Positions 18,818 through 27,731 of a stretch of DNA of 64,000 bases are shown piece by piece (position 1 is the stretch's first letter; the number at the start of each line of letters is the position of its first letter). The stretch comes from Mesorhizobium sp. ES1-1. GTDB lineage: Bacteria; Pseudomonadota; Alphaproteobacteria; Rhizobiales; Rhizobiaceae. Location of the stretch: positions 124,001 to 188,000 of the forward strand of contig NZ_JAIUGX010000005.1 in NCBI RefSeq assembly GCF_020164785.1, written 5' to 3'. The translations under genes and the position numbers were made by a program. The notes beneath the pieces are model-generated. The model had not been told where the DNA came from. It saw only the letters and a program-made list of their open reading frames with translations, and ran no database searches.

Positions 18818-18971
18818 GAATGAAGCTAGGCGGACAGGGACGGATCGCAACCGGGGTCGTCAACCGGCGCTGGATTGTCGTGCATTGCGACGGCTCCCCT
18901 GGCAGTCACGCTGGCCAGCGACTGCTCTCCCAGACAGAAGCTACACCGCGTCATGCATGCTGCAAGCGAAG

Positions 18972-19007
18972 ATTGACACGGCTATGGCGTCATTTTTTTT
19001 GGTCATG
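18972..19007 (+). promoter_or_regulatory. 36-bp regulatory element, copy A (shared with 38673-38708)
   Basis: This 36-bp block starts ATTGACACG, contains ATGGC and a run of eight T, and ends GGTCATG. Aligned without gaps to the block at 38673-38708 it matches at 29 of 36 positions. It lies 102 bases before the RidA gene, in the divergent intergenic region with the MFS gene. It is probably an operator for a common regulator of both operons; no convincing -10 box is correctly spaced from TTGACA, so it is not simply a sigma-70 promoter. Confidence 0.65.
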
Positions 19008-19109
19008 CGGGAAGCCGAAATGCCATGTTGCGGTGTTCGCAGGCTTTACAGTCCTTTTGCGCGGTCCCTACGATAGGTCGCCTGCCAAAGACCGAGAGGG
19101 GACAACGGA

Positions 19110-19460
19110 ATGACGATCGAACGCCTTGAGAACGGCCAGCGCTTCTGCCGCGTGTTGCGGCACAACGGTACCGTCTACGTCTCGGGCCTGACGGCGGACG
19201 ACCTTTCCGGCGACACGACCGCGCAGACCAAGCAGATATTTGCCAAGATCGATGCGCTTCTGGCCAAGGCCGGCAGCGACAAATCGAAACTGCTGAGCGC
19301 CCAGATCTGGCTGCGCGACATCGCCGACTTCGACATGATGAACACGGCCTGGGATGCCTGGATCGACCGCAGCGCCATGCCGGTACGCGCAACGGTGGAG
19401 GCGCGGCTTGCCGGAGACCAGTATCGCGTGGAGATCATGGTGACGGCGGCGGCGGACTGA
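19110..19460 (+). CDS. RidA family (YjgF/UK114) enamine/imine deaminase-like protein
   Basis: A 116-residue single-domain RidA protein. The key Arg that binds the substrate carboxylate is retained in MPVRATVEARL near residue 93, followed by the VEIMVTA strand. RidA enzymes hydrolyse reactive 2-imino/enamino acids to keto acids and ammonia. It is the first gene of the operon containing a D-amino-acid dehydrogenase, whose direct product is a 2-imino acid, so the chemistry fits. A GAGGGGA site precedes the ATG. Confidence 0.88.
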   Translation: MTIERLENGQRFCRVLRHNGTVYVSGLTADDLSGDTTAQTKQIFAKIDALLAKAGSDKSKLLSAQIWLRDIADFDMMNTAWDAWIDRSAMPVRATVEARLAGDQYRVEIMVTAAAD

Positions 19461-19484
19461 CGGCGCTTGGGTTGGGCAAACCGA

Positions 19485-20915
19485 ATGCATGAGCTGGTGA
19501 TCAAAGGCGGACGCGTTGCCCTCGACGACGGGTGGGCCGATTGTGATGTCGCCATCGATGACGGTCGTATCGCCGCCATTGGGACAGGCTTGGCCGGCAA
19601 AGCCTTGATCGGCGCCGGTGGTCGTTGGGTCATGCCGGGCGGCATCGACGCGCATTGCCATCTCGACCAGCCGGTCTGGGGCGGGGCAGGCAATGCCGAT
19701 GATTTCGAATCCGGCACCATCTCGGCTGCCTTTGGCGGCACGACATGCATCGTTCCCTTCGGCATGCCCGGTCCGGAGATGAGCACGGTCGCCGCAGTCG
19801 ACCGCGCGCTCGATCGTGCAGCAGGTCGGGCGGTGATCGACTACGGTCTTCATGCCGTGGTGACCATGGGCACCGGCGAAGATGTCGAGAGCCAGCTGAT
19901 GCAGCTCGCGACGCGCGGCATTGCTTCGGTCAAGCTGTTCATGACCTATCAGGGCTTCGCCGTTGACGACGACCTGTTCTTTCGCGTCCTCGACGCGGCG
20001 AGCGGACTGGGCTGGATCGTGATGGTGCATGCCGAGAACGACGCGGCCATAAGGCGCACGCGGCAGCGGCTGGTCGATCTTGGCCGCACCGATATCCGCT
20101 ATCATGTCGTCGCCCACAGCGAGACGATGGAGCGCGAGGCAACGCATCGTGCGCTGGCCTTTGCCGAAATGACCGGCGCGCGCATGACCATCGTGCACGT
20201 CTCCTCCTGGCAGTCGGCTGAGGAGGTGGAGCGGGCGCGTGGGCGAGGGGTCGATGCCGTTGCCGAGACCTGCCCGCAATATCTGTTCATCGGCGCAGCC
20301 GACCTCGACCGGCCGGCCATGGACGCGGCGCGCTTTGTGTTTTCGCCGCCGCCGCGCTCGCCGCGCAGCCATCGGCATCTGTGGCAGGCGTTGATCGATG
20401 GCGGCATCGATTTGTGGTCTTCGGACCATTCTCCCTATTTCTTCGCCGACAAGATCGCACGATCGCAGACGCCGGGTTTCACAACCACGCTGAGCGGCAT
20501 TCCGGGCATCGAAACGCGGCTGCCGCTGCTGTTTTCGGAAGGATTGCTGACGGGCCGCCTGACGCTCGGGCGCTATCTCGATCTCACCTCGCGCAATGCC
20601 GCCGCGATCTATGGGCTGGCCCATGCCAAGGGGCGCATCGAAGTCGGGCTCGACGCCGACCTGGCGCTATGGGATCCGCAGGTCACCTGGACGCTCGGGC
20701 ACCAGGCGCTGCATTCGCGTGTCGACTTCACGCCCTACGAGGGCAGGAGCGTGACCGGCAAGCCGACCACAGTGCTGGTGCGCGGCCTCCCTGTGATCGC
20801 CGACGGCCAGCTGCAGGTGCGGCCCGGGTTCGGACAGTTCGTCGAGCGCACCGCGGCCGATCCCGCCCGCTCGGGAAAACCAGTCGAGGAGACGACTCCA
20901 TGGCTCGATGCCTGA
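19485..20915 (+). CDS. D-hydantoinase / dihydropyrimidinase family cyclic amidase
   Basis: A 476-residue dinuclear-zinc amidohydrolase that opens hydantoin or dihydropyrimidine rings to N-carbamoyl amino acids. All metal ligands are visible: GGIDAHCHLDQP (HxH), the carbamylated Lys in SVKLFMTY, the His of VHAEN, the His of IVHVSS and the Asp of SSDHSPY. I started at ATG 19485, the first Met before the conserved beta strand HELVIKGGRV; the open frame begins with a TTG 18 bases earlier. Its last 16 bases overlap the D-carbamoylase gene, the classical hydantoin-to-D-amino-acid pair. Confidence 0.92.
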   Translation: MHELVIKGGRVALDDGWADCDVAIDDGRIAAIGTGLAGKALIGAGGRWVMPGGIDAHCHLDQPVWGGAGNADDFESGTISAAFGGTTCIVPFGMPGPEMSTVAAVDRALDRAAGRAVIDYGLHAVVTMGTGEDVESQLMQLATRGIASVKLFMTYQGFAVDDDLFFRVLDAASGLGWIVMVHAENDAAIRRTRQRLVDLGRTDIRYHVVAHSETMEREATHRALAFAEMTGARMTIVHVSSWQSAEEVERARGRGVDAVAETCPQYLFIGAADLDRPAMDAARFVFSPPPRSPRSHRHLWQALIDGGIDLWSSDHSPYFFADKIARSQTPGFTTTLSGIPGIETRLPLLFSEGLLTGRLTLGRYLDLTSRNAAAIYGLAHAKGRIEVGLDADLALWDPQVTWTLGHQALHSRVDFTPYEGRSVTGKPTTVLVRGLPVIADGQLQVRPGFGQFVERTAADPARSGKPVEETTPWLDA

Positions 20916-21814
20916 CTATCGCGGTCGCGCAGACCGGGCCTATCCAGCGCAGTGCGACGCGGGGCGAGACGGTCGATCGTCTCGTCCATCTGCTGGAACA
21001 GGCCGCAGCCGCTGGGGCCGAGATTGCCGTGTTCCCCGAGATGGCGCTGACCACTTTCTTCCCGCGCTGGCGCATCGACGATCAGGCGCAGATAGACGCC
21101 TTCTTCGAACAGGCCATGCCCGGCCCCGAAACGCAGCGCCTCTATGATGCCGCTGTCCGCCTCAGGATCGGCTTCGCCCTGGGCTACTGTGAAATCGCCA
21201 GGGAAGACGGCCGCACGCGCCATTTCAACACGATGGACCTGGTCGGGCCGGACGGGCGTTTCATAGGACGCTACCGCAAGATGCACGTGCCGGGGTCGAG
21301 CGAGCCGGAAGAAGGCACCACGACGCATCTCGAAAGGCGCTATTTCGAGCCGGGCAATCTCGGCTTCCCGGTCTTCGATTATCGCGGCGTGCGCATCGGC
21401 ATGGCGATCTGCAACGACCGCCGTTGGCCCGAGACCTACCGCATGCTTTGCCTCAATGGCGCCGAGGTCGCGCTGCTCGGCTACAACACGCCGCTGCTGC
21501 TCGACGAGGCGCCGGCGCTGGCGCATCTCAGGATGTTCCACAACCATCTGCCGATGCAGGCAGGCGCCTACCAGAACACGCTGTGGGTCGCTGCCGCCGC
21601 CAAGGCGGGTCTCGAAGACGGCCAGGCCCTGATCGGCGGGTCCTGCATCATCGCGCCGACCGGCGAGATCGCCGCGCAGGCGATGTCGCTCGATGACGAA
21701 ATCATCGTCCACCGCGCCGATCTCGATTTGATCGAGACCTGCCGGAAGGTGAATTTCAACTTCGCGCTCTATCGCCGCCCCGATCAATATAGACGCATTT
21801 CGGAACCGGCCTGA
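20900..21814 (+). CDS. N-carbamoyl-D-amino-acid hydrolase (D-carbamoylase, nitrilase superfamily)
   Basis: A 304-residue nitrilase-superfamily enzyme, the same length as Agrobacterium D-carbamoylase. The catalytic triad is at the expected positions: E47 in VFPEMALTTFFPRW, K127 in YRKMHVPG and C171 in AICNDRRWPE. The motif TTFFPRW and the segment RYFEPGNLGFPV are characteristic of D-carbamoylases rather than general nitrilases. It removes CO2 and ammonia from N-carbamoyl-D-amino acids made by the overlapping hydantoinase. The ATG at 20900 is inside the hydantoinase gene, so the two are probably translationally coupled. Confidence 0.92.
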   Translation: MARCLTIAVAQTGPIQRSATRGETVDRLVHLLEQAAAAGAEIAVFPEMALTTFFPRWRIDDQAQIDAFFEQAMPGPETQRLYDAAVRLRIGFALGYCEIAREDGRTRHFNTMDLVGPDGRFIGRYRKMHVPGSSEPEEGTTTHLERRYFEPGNLGFPVFDYRGVRIGMAICNDRRWPETYRMLCLNGAEVALLGYNTPLLLDEAPALAHLRMFHNHLPMQAGAYQNTLWVAAAAKAGLEDGQALIGGSCIIAPTGEIAAQAMSLDDEIIVHRADLDLIETCRKVNFNFALYRRPDQYRRISEPA

Positions 21815-21825
21815 GATCGAAGCGG

Positions 21826-23148
21826 ATGGATCTCGCCGGAACCAGCCAGGACACACCGCGCGCGGGCGAGCCGCTGTCGCTCGGTGAGATCGTGGAGAAC
21901 GGCCTGTGCATCGGTTGCGGCCTCTGCCGTTCGATCGCCGGTGCCGGCAGGGTCGAGATGGTGATGACTCCCGAAGGGCGCGAGCGGCCGGTGGCGACAG
22001 AGGTGCTGGACAGGCAAACATTGGTCACGATCAACGCCGTCTGCCCGGGAACGCGCATCGCTGGTCCGCCCCCGGCGCAGATGAGCGACGGAGCCTTGTC
22101 GGACACTGTCTGGGGTCCCGTCGAAAGACTTGTGCTCGGCCGAGCTGGAGATCCGACGGTCCGCTTTGTCGGATCGGGAGGCGGGGTGCTGACGGCGCTC
22201 GGCCAGTTCCTGCTGAGCACCGGACGCGTCAAGTTCGTGCTGCATATCTCCGCGTCACGCTCACAGCCGATGCGCAATGAGCGGCGCCTGAGCTTCGATG
22301 CCGTTTCGATGCTGGAGGGCGCCGGATCGCGCTATGGACCCGCTGCGACCTTGATGGATTTCGGCGACGTCCTCGACCGCGGTCAGCCTTTCGCGCTGAT
22401 CGCCAAGCCTTGCGACATCACCGCCGTGCGCAACCTGGCGCGGCTCGATCGGCGCGTCGACCAGTATATGCGCTATGCCCTGGCCTTCGTCTGCGGCGGC
22501 GCATCGGATTTGTCGAAATCGGAACAGGTTCTGCAGCGTTTCGGGCTCGCCGAGGATGAGCTCACGCTGTTTCGTTATCGCGGCCATGGCAATCCTGGCC
22601 TCAACCGGATCGAAACCAAAGACGGCCGCGCCTTCGAACTGACCTACCGGCAACTGTGGGAGGACGAGGACAAATGGATGATCCAGCCGCGCTGCAAGAT
22701 CTGCCCGGACGCTATCGGCCAGGTGGCGGATATCGCCGTCCATGACGCCTGGCTGAATGGCGGGCCGGCAATGGAGGACGAGCCGCTGAACAGCATCATC
22801 GTGCGTACAAGTCGCGGGCTCGACCTGTTCGACGCGGCGGTGGAGGCGGGCACCCTGGAGGTCAAGCGCGAGACCAGCATTGCCGAAATCAGCGAATTGC
22901 AGTCGCATCAGGTGCGCAAGCGGCGCGCCGTCTGGGCGAGGCTGAAAGGCATGGCGATCGCCGGCAGGCCGGTGCCTTATGTCACCGATCTCGCCCTTGC
23001 GGATTGCGCCGCACAGAATTCGATGGCGGAGAATCTGGCCGAGGGCCGCGGCGCCCGCGACCGTGCGCGGCGCGGCCGCCTGGGGGAGCCGCCTGCCGCG
23101 CCGCGCGTCGGCAAGGGCGACAAGCAGTTGAAGGATGAGTTGAGATGA
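21826..23148 (+). CDS. Coenzyme F420 hydrogenase/dehydrogenase beta-subunit (FrhB) family iron-sulfur flavoprotein
   Basis: A 440-residue FrhB-family protein. The N-terminus has a ferredoxin-like C28-x2-C31-x2-C34 motif with a further C73 in VCPG; the central and C-terminal domains show the family cysteines C196 (AKPCDITA), C223 and C290/C293 (RCKICPD). The family binds FAD and Fe-S clusters and includes F420 reductases, chlorophyll-derivative reductases and archaeal glutamate-synthase parts. A role in this D-amino-acid operon is not established; electron transfer to or from a neighbouring flavoenzyme is one option. Its stop overlaps the next start (ATGA). The last 50 residues are charged and look disordered. 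Confidence 0.85.
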   Translation: MDLAGTSQDTPRAGEPLSLGEIVENGLCIGCGLCRSIAGAGRVEMVMTPEGRERPVATEVLDRQTLVTINAVCPGTRIAGPPPAQMSDGALSDTVWGPVERLVLGRAGDPTVRFVGSGGGVLTALGQFLLSTGRVKFVLHISASRSQPMRNERRLSFDAVSMLEGAGSRYGPAATLMDFGDVLDRGQPFALIAKPCDITAVRNLARLDRRVDQYMRYALAFVCGGASDLSKSEQVLQRFGLAEDELTLFRYRGHGNPGLNRIETKDGRAFELTYRQLWEDEDKWMIQPRCKICPDAIGQVADIAVHDAWLNGGPAMEDEPLNSIIVRTSRGLDLFDAAVEAGTLEVKRETSIAEISELQSHQVRKRRAVWARLKGMAIAGRPVPYVTDLALADCAAQNSMAENLAEGRGARDRARRGRLGEPPAAPRVGKGDKQLKDELR

Positions 23149-24311
23149 GTGCCGCCGAGCAAACGGAAATCATCATTGTCGGCGGCGGCATAGCCGGCGC
23201 CGGCGCCGCCTTCGAGATATCCCGTTCGGCAAAGCTGGTGCTGCTCGAGCGGGAAAGCCATTGCGGCTACCACACGACCGGGCGCTCGGCGGCGAGCTTC
23301 ACCGAAAATTACGGCAACGGCATCATCCGGCGGATCGTGCTGGCCAGCCGGTCTTTCCTGACCGAACCGCCGACCGGCTTCTGCGACTATCCGCTGCTGA
23401 GCAAGCGCGGCATGATCACCGTGGCGCGCGCGGATCAACTCGATCTGCTTCGAGAGGATATGGCGGCCGCGCGGGCGCTGGTGCCATCGATCGCTGCCAT
23501 GAGCCCGGCCGAGGCGATCGCCCGCGTACCGGTGCTGCGCGCCGACTATCTCGCCGGCGCCTATATCGAACCGCATTCGAAGGACATCGACGTCAATGGC
23601 CTGCATCAGGGCTATCTGCGCGGCGCCCGCGCGCGCGGTGCGCGTATCGTCACCAATGCAGGCGTGATTGCGGTCGACCGGCAAGGCGGCCAATGGCAGG
23701 TCGAGACGCCAGCAGGAACGTTCCTTGCACCGACGCTCGTCAATGCCGCCGGCGCCTGGGGCGACGAGGTAGCCGTCGTGGCCGGAGTGCGCCCAGTCGG
23801 CCTGCAGCCGAAGCGCCGCACCGCCTTCAACATTCCGGCGCCGGCCGGCGTCGACATAGCGGACTGGCCGCTGGTCAACGATGTCGGCGCGGAGTTCTAT
23901 TTCAAGCCTGATGCCGGGCAGCTGTTCGTTTCGCCGGCCGATGCCACGCCGTCGGAGCCGATGGACGCCTATGCCGAGGATATCGACGTGGCCATCGGCG
24001 CGGAGCGTCTCGAAAGGGCCACCACGATCGAGGTGCAGCGCGTGTCGCGCTCATGGGCCGGCTTGCGGACCTTCGTCGCCGACGGCTCGCCGGTGGTCGG
24101 GCCGGATGACGAGGTTCCGGATTTCATCTGGCTGGTCGGGCAAGGCGGTTACGGCATCAAGACCTCGCCGGCGCTGTCGCGTGTCTGCGCCAGCCTGATC
24201 GCCCGGACGGGGCTTCCTGACGATGTCGCCAGGCAAGGCGTGATGCTGGACGACCTCACGCCGCACCGGCTGCGCGGCGTCGATCTTCAAGCCATGCAGT
24301 CTGCTTCATGA
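23145..24311 (+). CDS. FAD-dependent D-amino-acid dehydrogenase (DauA/D-arginine dehydrogenase-like)
   Basis: A 388-residue flavoprotein of the DAO family. FAD-binding GGGIAGAGAAFE is at residue 12, ESHCGYHTTGRSAASFTENYG follows, and the C-terminus has GQGGYGIKTSPA. Its order of motifs matches D-arginine dehydrogenase (DauA) end to end, including LLSKRGM, LHQGYLRGARARGA and WAGLRTFVADGSPVVGPD. It oxidises D-amino acids to imino acids, which hydrolyse to keto acids. Its position after D-hydantoinase and D-carbamoylase makes it the logical next step. Overlapping ATGA junctions on both sides indicate translational coupling. Confidence 0.88.
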   Translation: MSAAEQTEIIIVGGGIAGAGAAFEISRSAKLVLLERESHCGYHTTGRSAASFTENYGNGIIRRIVLASRSFLTEPPTGFCDYPLLSKRGMITVARADQLDLLREDMAAARALVPSIAAMSPAEAIARVPVLRADYLAGAYIEPHSKDIDVNGLHQGYLRGARARGARIVTNAGVIAVDRQGGQWQVETPAGTFLAPTLVNAAGAWGDEVAVVAGVRPVGLQPKRRTAFNIPAPAGVDIADWPLVNDVGAEFYFKPDAGQLFVSPADATPSEPMDAYAEDIDVAIGAERLERATTIEVQRVSRSWAGLRTFVADGSPVVGPDDEVPDFIWLVGQGGYGIKTSPALSRVCASLIARTGLPDDVARQGVMLDDLTPHRLRGVDLQAMQSAS

Positions 24312-25591
24312 GCAATGCCGCGCTGACAGAAGGCGGCAGGCTGGCCGGGCAATTGCTGGAGCGGCTTGCGCAAGCCACCGCCGATCCTCCGGGCGTGACC
24401 CGCGCGGCCTATGGACCGGGCGAGCGTTTTGCCCACGACCTCATCCGCGACGAGGCCGAGCAGCTCGGCGCCACGGCGCGCGTCGATGCCGCAGGCAATC
24501 TCTACCTCACGCTGAAGGGCCGCGATTCGGATTTGCCGGCGATCCTTATCGGTTCGCATCTCGACAGCGTGCCGCATGGCGGCAATTTCGACGGCGCCGC
24601 CGGCGTCCTGGCCGGGCTGGCAGTGATGGCCGAACTGGTCGGGCGAGGCATCCAATTGCCGCGCGACCTGATCGTGCTGGCGACCCGCGCCGAGGAGGCG
24701 GTGTGGTTTCCGCTCTCCTATCCGGGCTCCCAGGCCGCGCTCGGCCTGCTGGAGCCGGCAGCCCTGGAGGCGAGGCGGTCGGACAGCGGACGCACGCTGG
24801 CCGACCATATGCTGGTGGAGGGTTTCGACCCTGACGCGGTGCGGCGCGGCGTGGCGGGCATCGATGGCGAGCGGATCGCGGCCTTCGTCGAAGTGCATAT
24901 CGAGCAGGGACCGCGCCTTGTCGCCGCCGGCGCGCCAGTCGGCATCGTCACCGGGATCGCCGGTGGGTTTCGCTATGTCGATGCGAAATGCCTCGGCGCC
25001 TATGCGCATTCAGGCGCAGAGCCGCGCTTTGCCCGCCATGACAGCGTGCTCGGCTTTGCCGATCTGGTCGCCGGCCTCGAAGCGGAATGGGACGCGCTCG
25101 AGCGTGACGGGCGCGAGGCCACAATCACTTTCGGCCGGGTCGAATCGGATCCGAGCCAGCATGGCGGCAGCCGGGTGCTGGGCGAGCTTCGCTTTACGCT
25201 CGATGTACGCAGCGCCGAGGCGCCCGTACTGGAGCGGATCGAGGCCAGGCTGCACGCGCTTTTCTCCGAACTGGGCCGGAAGCGCGGCGTCAGCTTCGAG
25301 CCCGGACCGCGCTTCACCTGGGAGCCGGCGACGATGTCGCCGGCCTTGATCGCGAGGCTGGACCGTGCCGCCGGCGCGCTGCGGATCGAGGCGCCGCATG
25401 TTCCGAGCGGAGCCGGGCACGACGCGGCCAGCTTTGCCGGCGCCGGTATTGCCACCGCCATGATCTTCGTGCGCAACGAGAATGGCAGCCACAACCCGCA
25501 TGAAGCCATGGAGGTCGCCGACCTCGACCAGGCGATCCGCCTGCTTCTCCAGTTCCTCACCGACTTTGACAATCTCCCGGGACAGCCATGA
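24308..25591 (+). CDS. M20-family Zn-dependent hydrolase (N-carbamoyl-L-amino-acid hydrolase / allantoate amidohydrolase type)
   Basis: A 427-residue amidohydrolase with metal ligands in GSHLDSV, GGNFDGAAG, the EE pair in RAEEAVWF, VHIEQGP and the C-terminal GSHNPHE. The family hydrolyses N-carbamoyl amino acids, ureidopropionate or allantoate. The usual EEGxRF motif reads EEAVWF here, so substrate handling next to the catalytic Glu may differ. It overlaps both neighbours by four bases. Together with the D-carbamoylase, the operon would cover two different carbamoyl or acyl substrates. Confidence 0.88.
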   Translation: MSNAALTEGGRLAGQLLERLAQATADPPGVTRAAYGPGERFAHDLIRDEAEQLGATARVDAAGNLYLTLKGRDSDLPAILIGSHLDSVPHGGNFDGAAGVLAGLAVMAELVGRGIQLPRDLIVLATRAEEAVWFPLSYPGSQAALGLLEPAALEARRSDSGRTLADHMLVEGFDPDAVRRGVAGIDGERIAAFVEVHIEQGPRLVAAGAPVGIVTGIAGGFRYVDAKCLGAYAHSGAEPRFARHDSVLGFADLVAGLEAEWDALERDGREATITFGRVESDPSQHGGSRVLGELRFTLDVRSAEAPVLERIEARLHALFSELGRKRGVSFEPGPRFTWEPATMSPALIARLDRAAGALRIEAPHVPSGAGHDAASFAGAGIATAMIFVRNENGSHNPHEAMEVADLDQAIRLLLQFLTDFDNLPGQP

Positions 25592-26253
25592 ACCTTGCCG
25601 CCACTGCCTTGCTGGTCATCGATCTCCAGAATGAATACCGTCCCGATGCGGCCTGGCCGGTCATCGGCTATGACAAGGTGCTCGCCAATGCGGCCGCGCT
25701 GATCGAAGCCGCCCGCGCAGCGGGGGTGCCCGTCATCCATGCGCAGGCCTGGGTAAAGCCCGAAGAACGCGACGGCTATGCGAGGCAGGAAGAGATCCTG
25801 ACCGAGGAATTTCGCTCGGCGATAGCGGGCAGCGATGGCGCCGCAATCTGCGCCGAGGTGGCGGCGCTGCCCGGCGACATCGTCATTCACAAGCACTGGC
25901 CGAGCGCCTTTCGCCGCACCGATCTGTCAAAACGGCTTGCCGACCTCAAGATAGAGAACCTGATTGTGACCGGGGTGCTAACTGACAGTTGTGTGACCGA
26001 GAGCGTGTTCGACGCGGTCTATCAAGGGTTCAGGGTCTGGCTGGTGAAGGAGGCCTGCGGCAGCATGAGCGAAGCCATGCACCGCACCGGCATGCTCGAC
26101 ATGGCCAACCGGCTCTATGGCGGCGGCATATTGCGCCTGCCCGAGGCGCTGAAGGCGCTCGGCGGCCGGCCGTACAAGGGCTGGCGCTGCACGCGGCCGG
26201 TGGAGTTCGTCTACACGCTGGAAACGGTGGACCGGATCTACGAGGCCCTGTGA
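25588..26253 (+). CDS. Isochorismatase-family cysteine hydrolase (N-carbamoylsarcosine amidase-like)
   Basis: A 221-residue hydrolase with the family triad: Asp in LLVIDLQNEY, Lys in IHKHWPSAF and Cys in GVLTDSCVTESVFDA. Members include isochorismatase, nicotinamidase, N-carbamoylsarcosine amidase and biuret/ureidoacrylate hydrolases. The genetic company of hydantoinase, carbamoylases and sarcosine-oxidase-like genes makes a carbamoyl or ureido amide the best guess, but this is inference. It is the last gene of the plus-strand operon, and its 3' end overlaps the convergent D-aminoacylase by 16 bases. Confidence 0.88.
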   Translation: MNLAATALLVIDLQNEYRPDAAWPVIGYDKVLANAAALIEAARAAGVPVIHAQAWVKPEERDGYARQEEILTEEFRSAIAGSDGAAICAEVAALPGDIVIHKHWPSAFRRTDLSKRLADLKIENLIVTGVLTDSCVTESVFDAVYQGFRVWLVKEACGSMSEAMHRTGMLDMANRLYGGGILRLPEALKALGGRPYKGWRCTRPVEFVYTLETVDRIYEAL

Positions 26254-27725
26254 TCGGCGCGGCAGCCGCATGCGCCGCGGACAACTCTTGAGGCCGAGGG
26301 CTTGAGCACGGTGCCGGGCAGTGCTCCGGTCGGCCCGCCGCCGCTCCACACGGCCACGCCGTTGACGAAGACATGCTCGATGCCGGCGGCGGGCCGGTGC
26401 GGTTCTTCGAAAGTTGCGGTATCGATGATCGTCGCCGGATCGAAGATGACGAGGTCGGCGAAATTGCCTTCGGCCAGAAGCCCGCGCTGCTCGATGCCGA
26501 ATTCCCGCGCCGGCAGGCCGGTCATGCGAAACACCGCCTCCTCCAGGCTGAACAGGCCGACATCCCTGGCGTAGTGGCCGAGCACGCGCGGGAACGTGCC
26601 CCAGAGGCGCGGATGCGGATGAATATCGTGCGGCAGGCCGTCGGAGCCGATCATGGTGCGTGGATGCGCGATGATGTTGCGCACATCCGTCTCGTCGAGC
26701 TGGAAGTAGACGGCGCCAGCCGGCAACAGCCTTTCGCCCGCTTCGCGCTCCGTGCAGTTCCATTCGCGCGCGATATCGGCGATCTCGCGCCTGGCCATTT
26801 CCGGATGCGGATCGGACCAAGTGACAAGGATTTTCAGTCCGGTGTCGCAACGCTCCAGCCGCAGCACGGTCGAGCTCGCGGCATAGGGATAGACATCCAG
26901 GCCGATGTCCATCGTCTCGCGCGCCCGGTCGATCCTTGCCAGAGAGGGCAGGCTTTTGCCGAAATTGGCGCGGCCGGTGCATTGGTGATGCGAGATGAAC
27001 AGCTTGCCGCCTGCGTGGTCGGCAATGTCGATGGCTTCCTCGATCGCCTCGTCCATCGTCTCGAAATAGTTACGCGTATGGGTAACATAGGGGCCACCCA
27101 GGCCGGCCGCCGTCTCGGCCAGCGCCATGACCTCTTCGGTCGAGGACTTCACCGCCGGCGGGTAGTCGAGCCCCGTGCTGAGGCCGAAGGCACCCTCCGC
27201 CATTGCCTGCTCCACGACCTCCTGCATGGCCGCCGTCTCGGCCTTGTTGGCCGGGCGGTCTGTCACCTCCATGCAGCGCTGGCGCAAGGTGGTGTGGCCG
27301 ACGAGGAGAGCCGCGTTGGTGGCGATGCCGCGTTGCCTGAGCTCGGCCACATACCCGGCAAAGCGATCGAAGCGGAAATTCTCCTGGCCACCGACCAGGG
27401 TAAAGGGCGGTGGCGGCGTCCTGTCGAGCAGCAGCGGTGCCAGGCTGACGCCGCAATTGCCGGCGATCACGGTAGTGACCCCCTGGCTGATCTTCGGGTC
27501 CATGCCGTGCGGCGCCAGGAGCGCGCCGTCGTCATGAGTGTGGACGTCGATGAAGCCCGGAGCCACGACCTTGCCCCGGGCATCGATCTCCCCGTTGCTC
27601 TTTGCATCTTCCAGGCGGCCGATGGCGGCGATCCGGTCATCGGTGACGGCAATGTCGGCTTCGAAAGGTGCCGAGCCGTCGCCGGCGATCAGCGTCGCGT
27701 GACGGATGACGAGGTCATAGGGCAT
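26238..27725 (-). CDS. N-acyl-D-amino-acid deacylase (D-aminoacylase)
   Basis: A 495-residue amidohydrolase. The ligands known for the Alcaligenes enzyme are all visible: HxH in GFIDVHTHDD, the bridging Cys in GNCGVSLAP, His in THTRNY, His in ISHHQC and Asp in GSDGLPHD. It releases free D-amino acids from N-acyl-D-amino acids. It is the last gene of the nine-gene minus-strand operon and lies back to back with the D-hydantoin operon, so both converge on D-amino acids. It begins six bases after the MttB-family gene. Confidence 0.9.
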   Translation of the reverse strand: MPYDLVIRHATLIAGDGSAPFEADIAVTDDRIAAIGRLEDAKSNGEIDARGKVVAPGFIDVHTHDDGALLAPHGMDPKISQGVTTVIAGNCGVSLAPLLLDRTPPPPFTLVGGQENFRFDRFAGYVAELRQRGIATNAALLVGHTTLRQRCMEVTDRPANKAETAAMQEVVEQAMAEGAFGLSTGLDYPPAVKSSTEEVMALAETAAGLGGPYVTHTRNYFETMDEAIEEAIDIADHAGGKLFISHHQCTGRANFGKSLPSLARIDRARETMDIGLDVYPYAASSTVLRLERCDTGLKILVTWSDPHPEMARREIADIAREWNCTEREAGERLLPAGAVYFQLDETDVRNIIAHPRTMIGSDGLPHDIHPHPRLWGTFPRVLGHYARDVGLFSLEEAVFRMTGLPAREFGIEQRGLLAEGNFADLVIFDPATIIDTATFEEPHRPAAGIEHVFVNGVAVWSGGGPTGALPGTVLKPSASRVVRGACGCRADHRAS

Positions 27726-27731
27726 TCGGTC

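Noticed and set aside
18973..19001. TTGACA in element copy A as a sigma-70 promoter
   Set aside because: At a 17-base spacing the -10 position reads TTTTTG, which is not a plausible -10 box; the conserved block is better explained as an operator.
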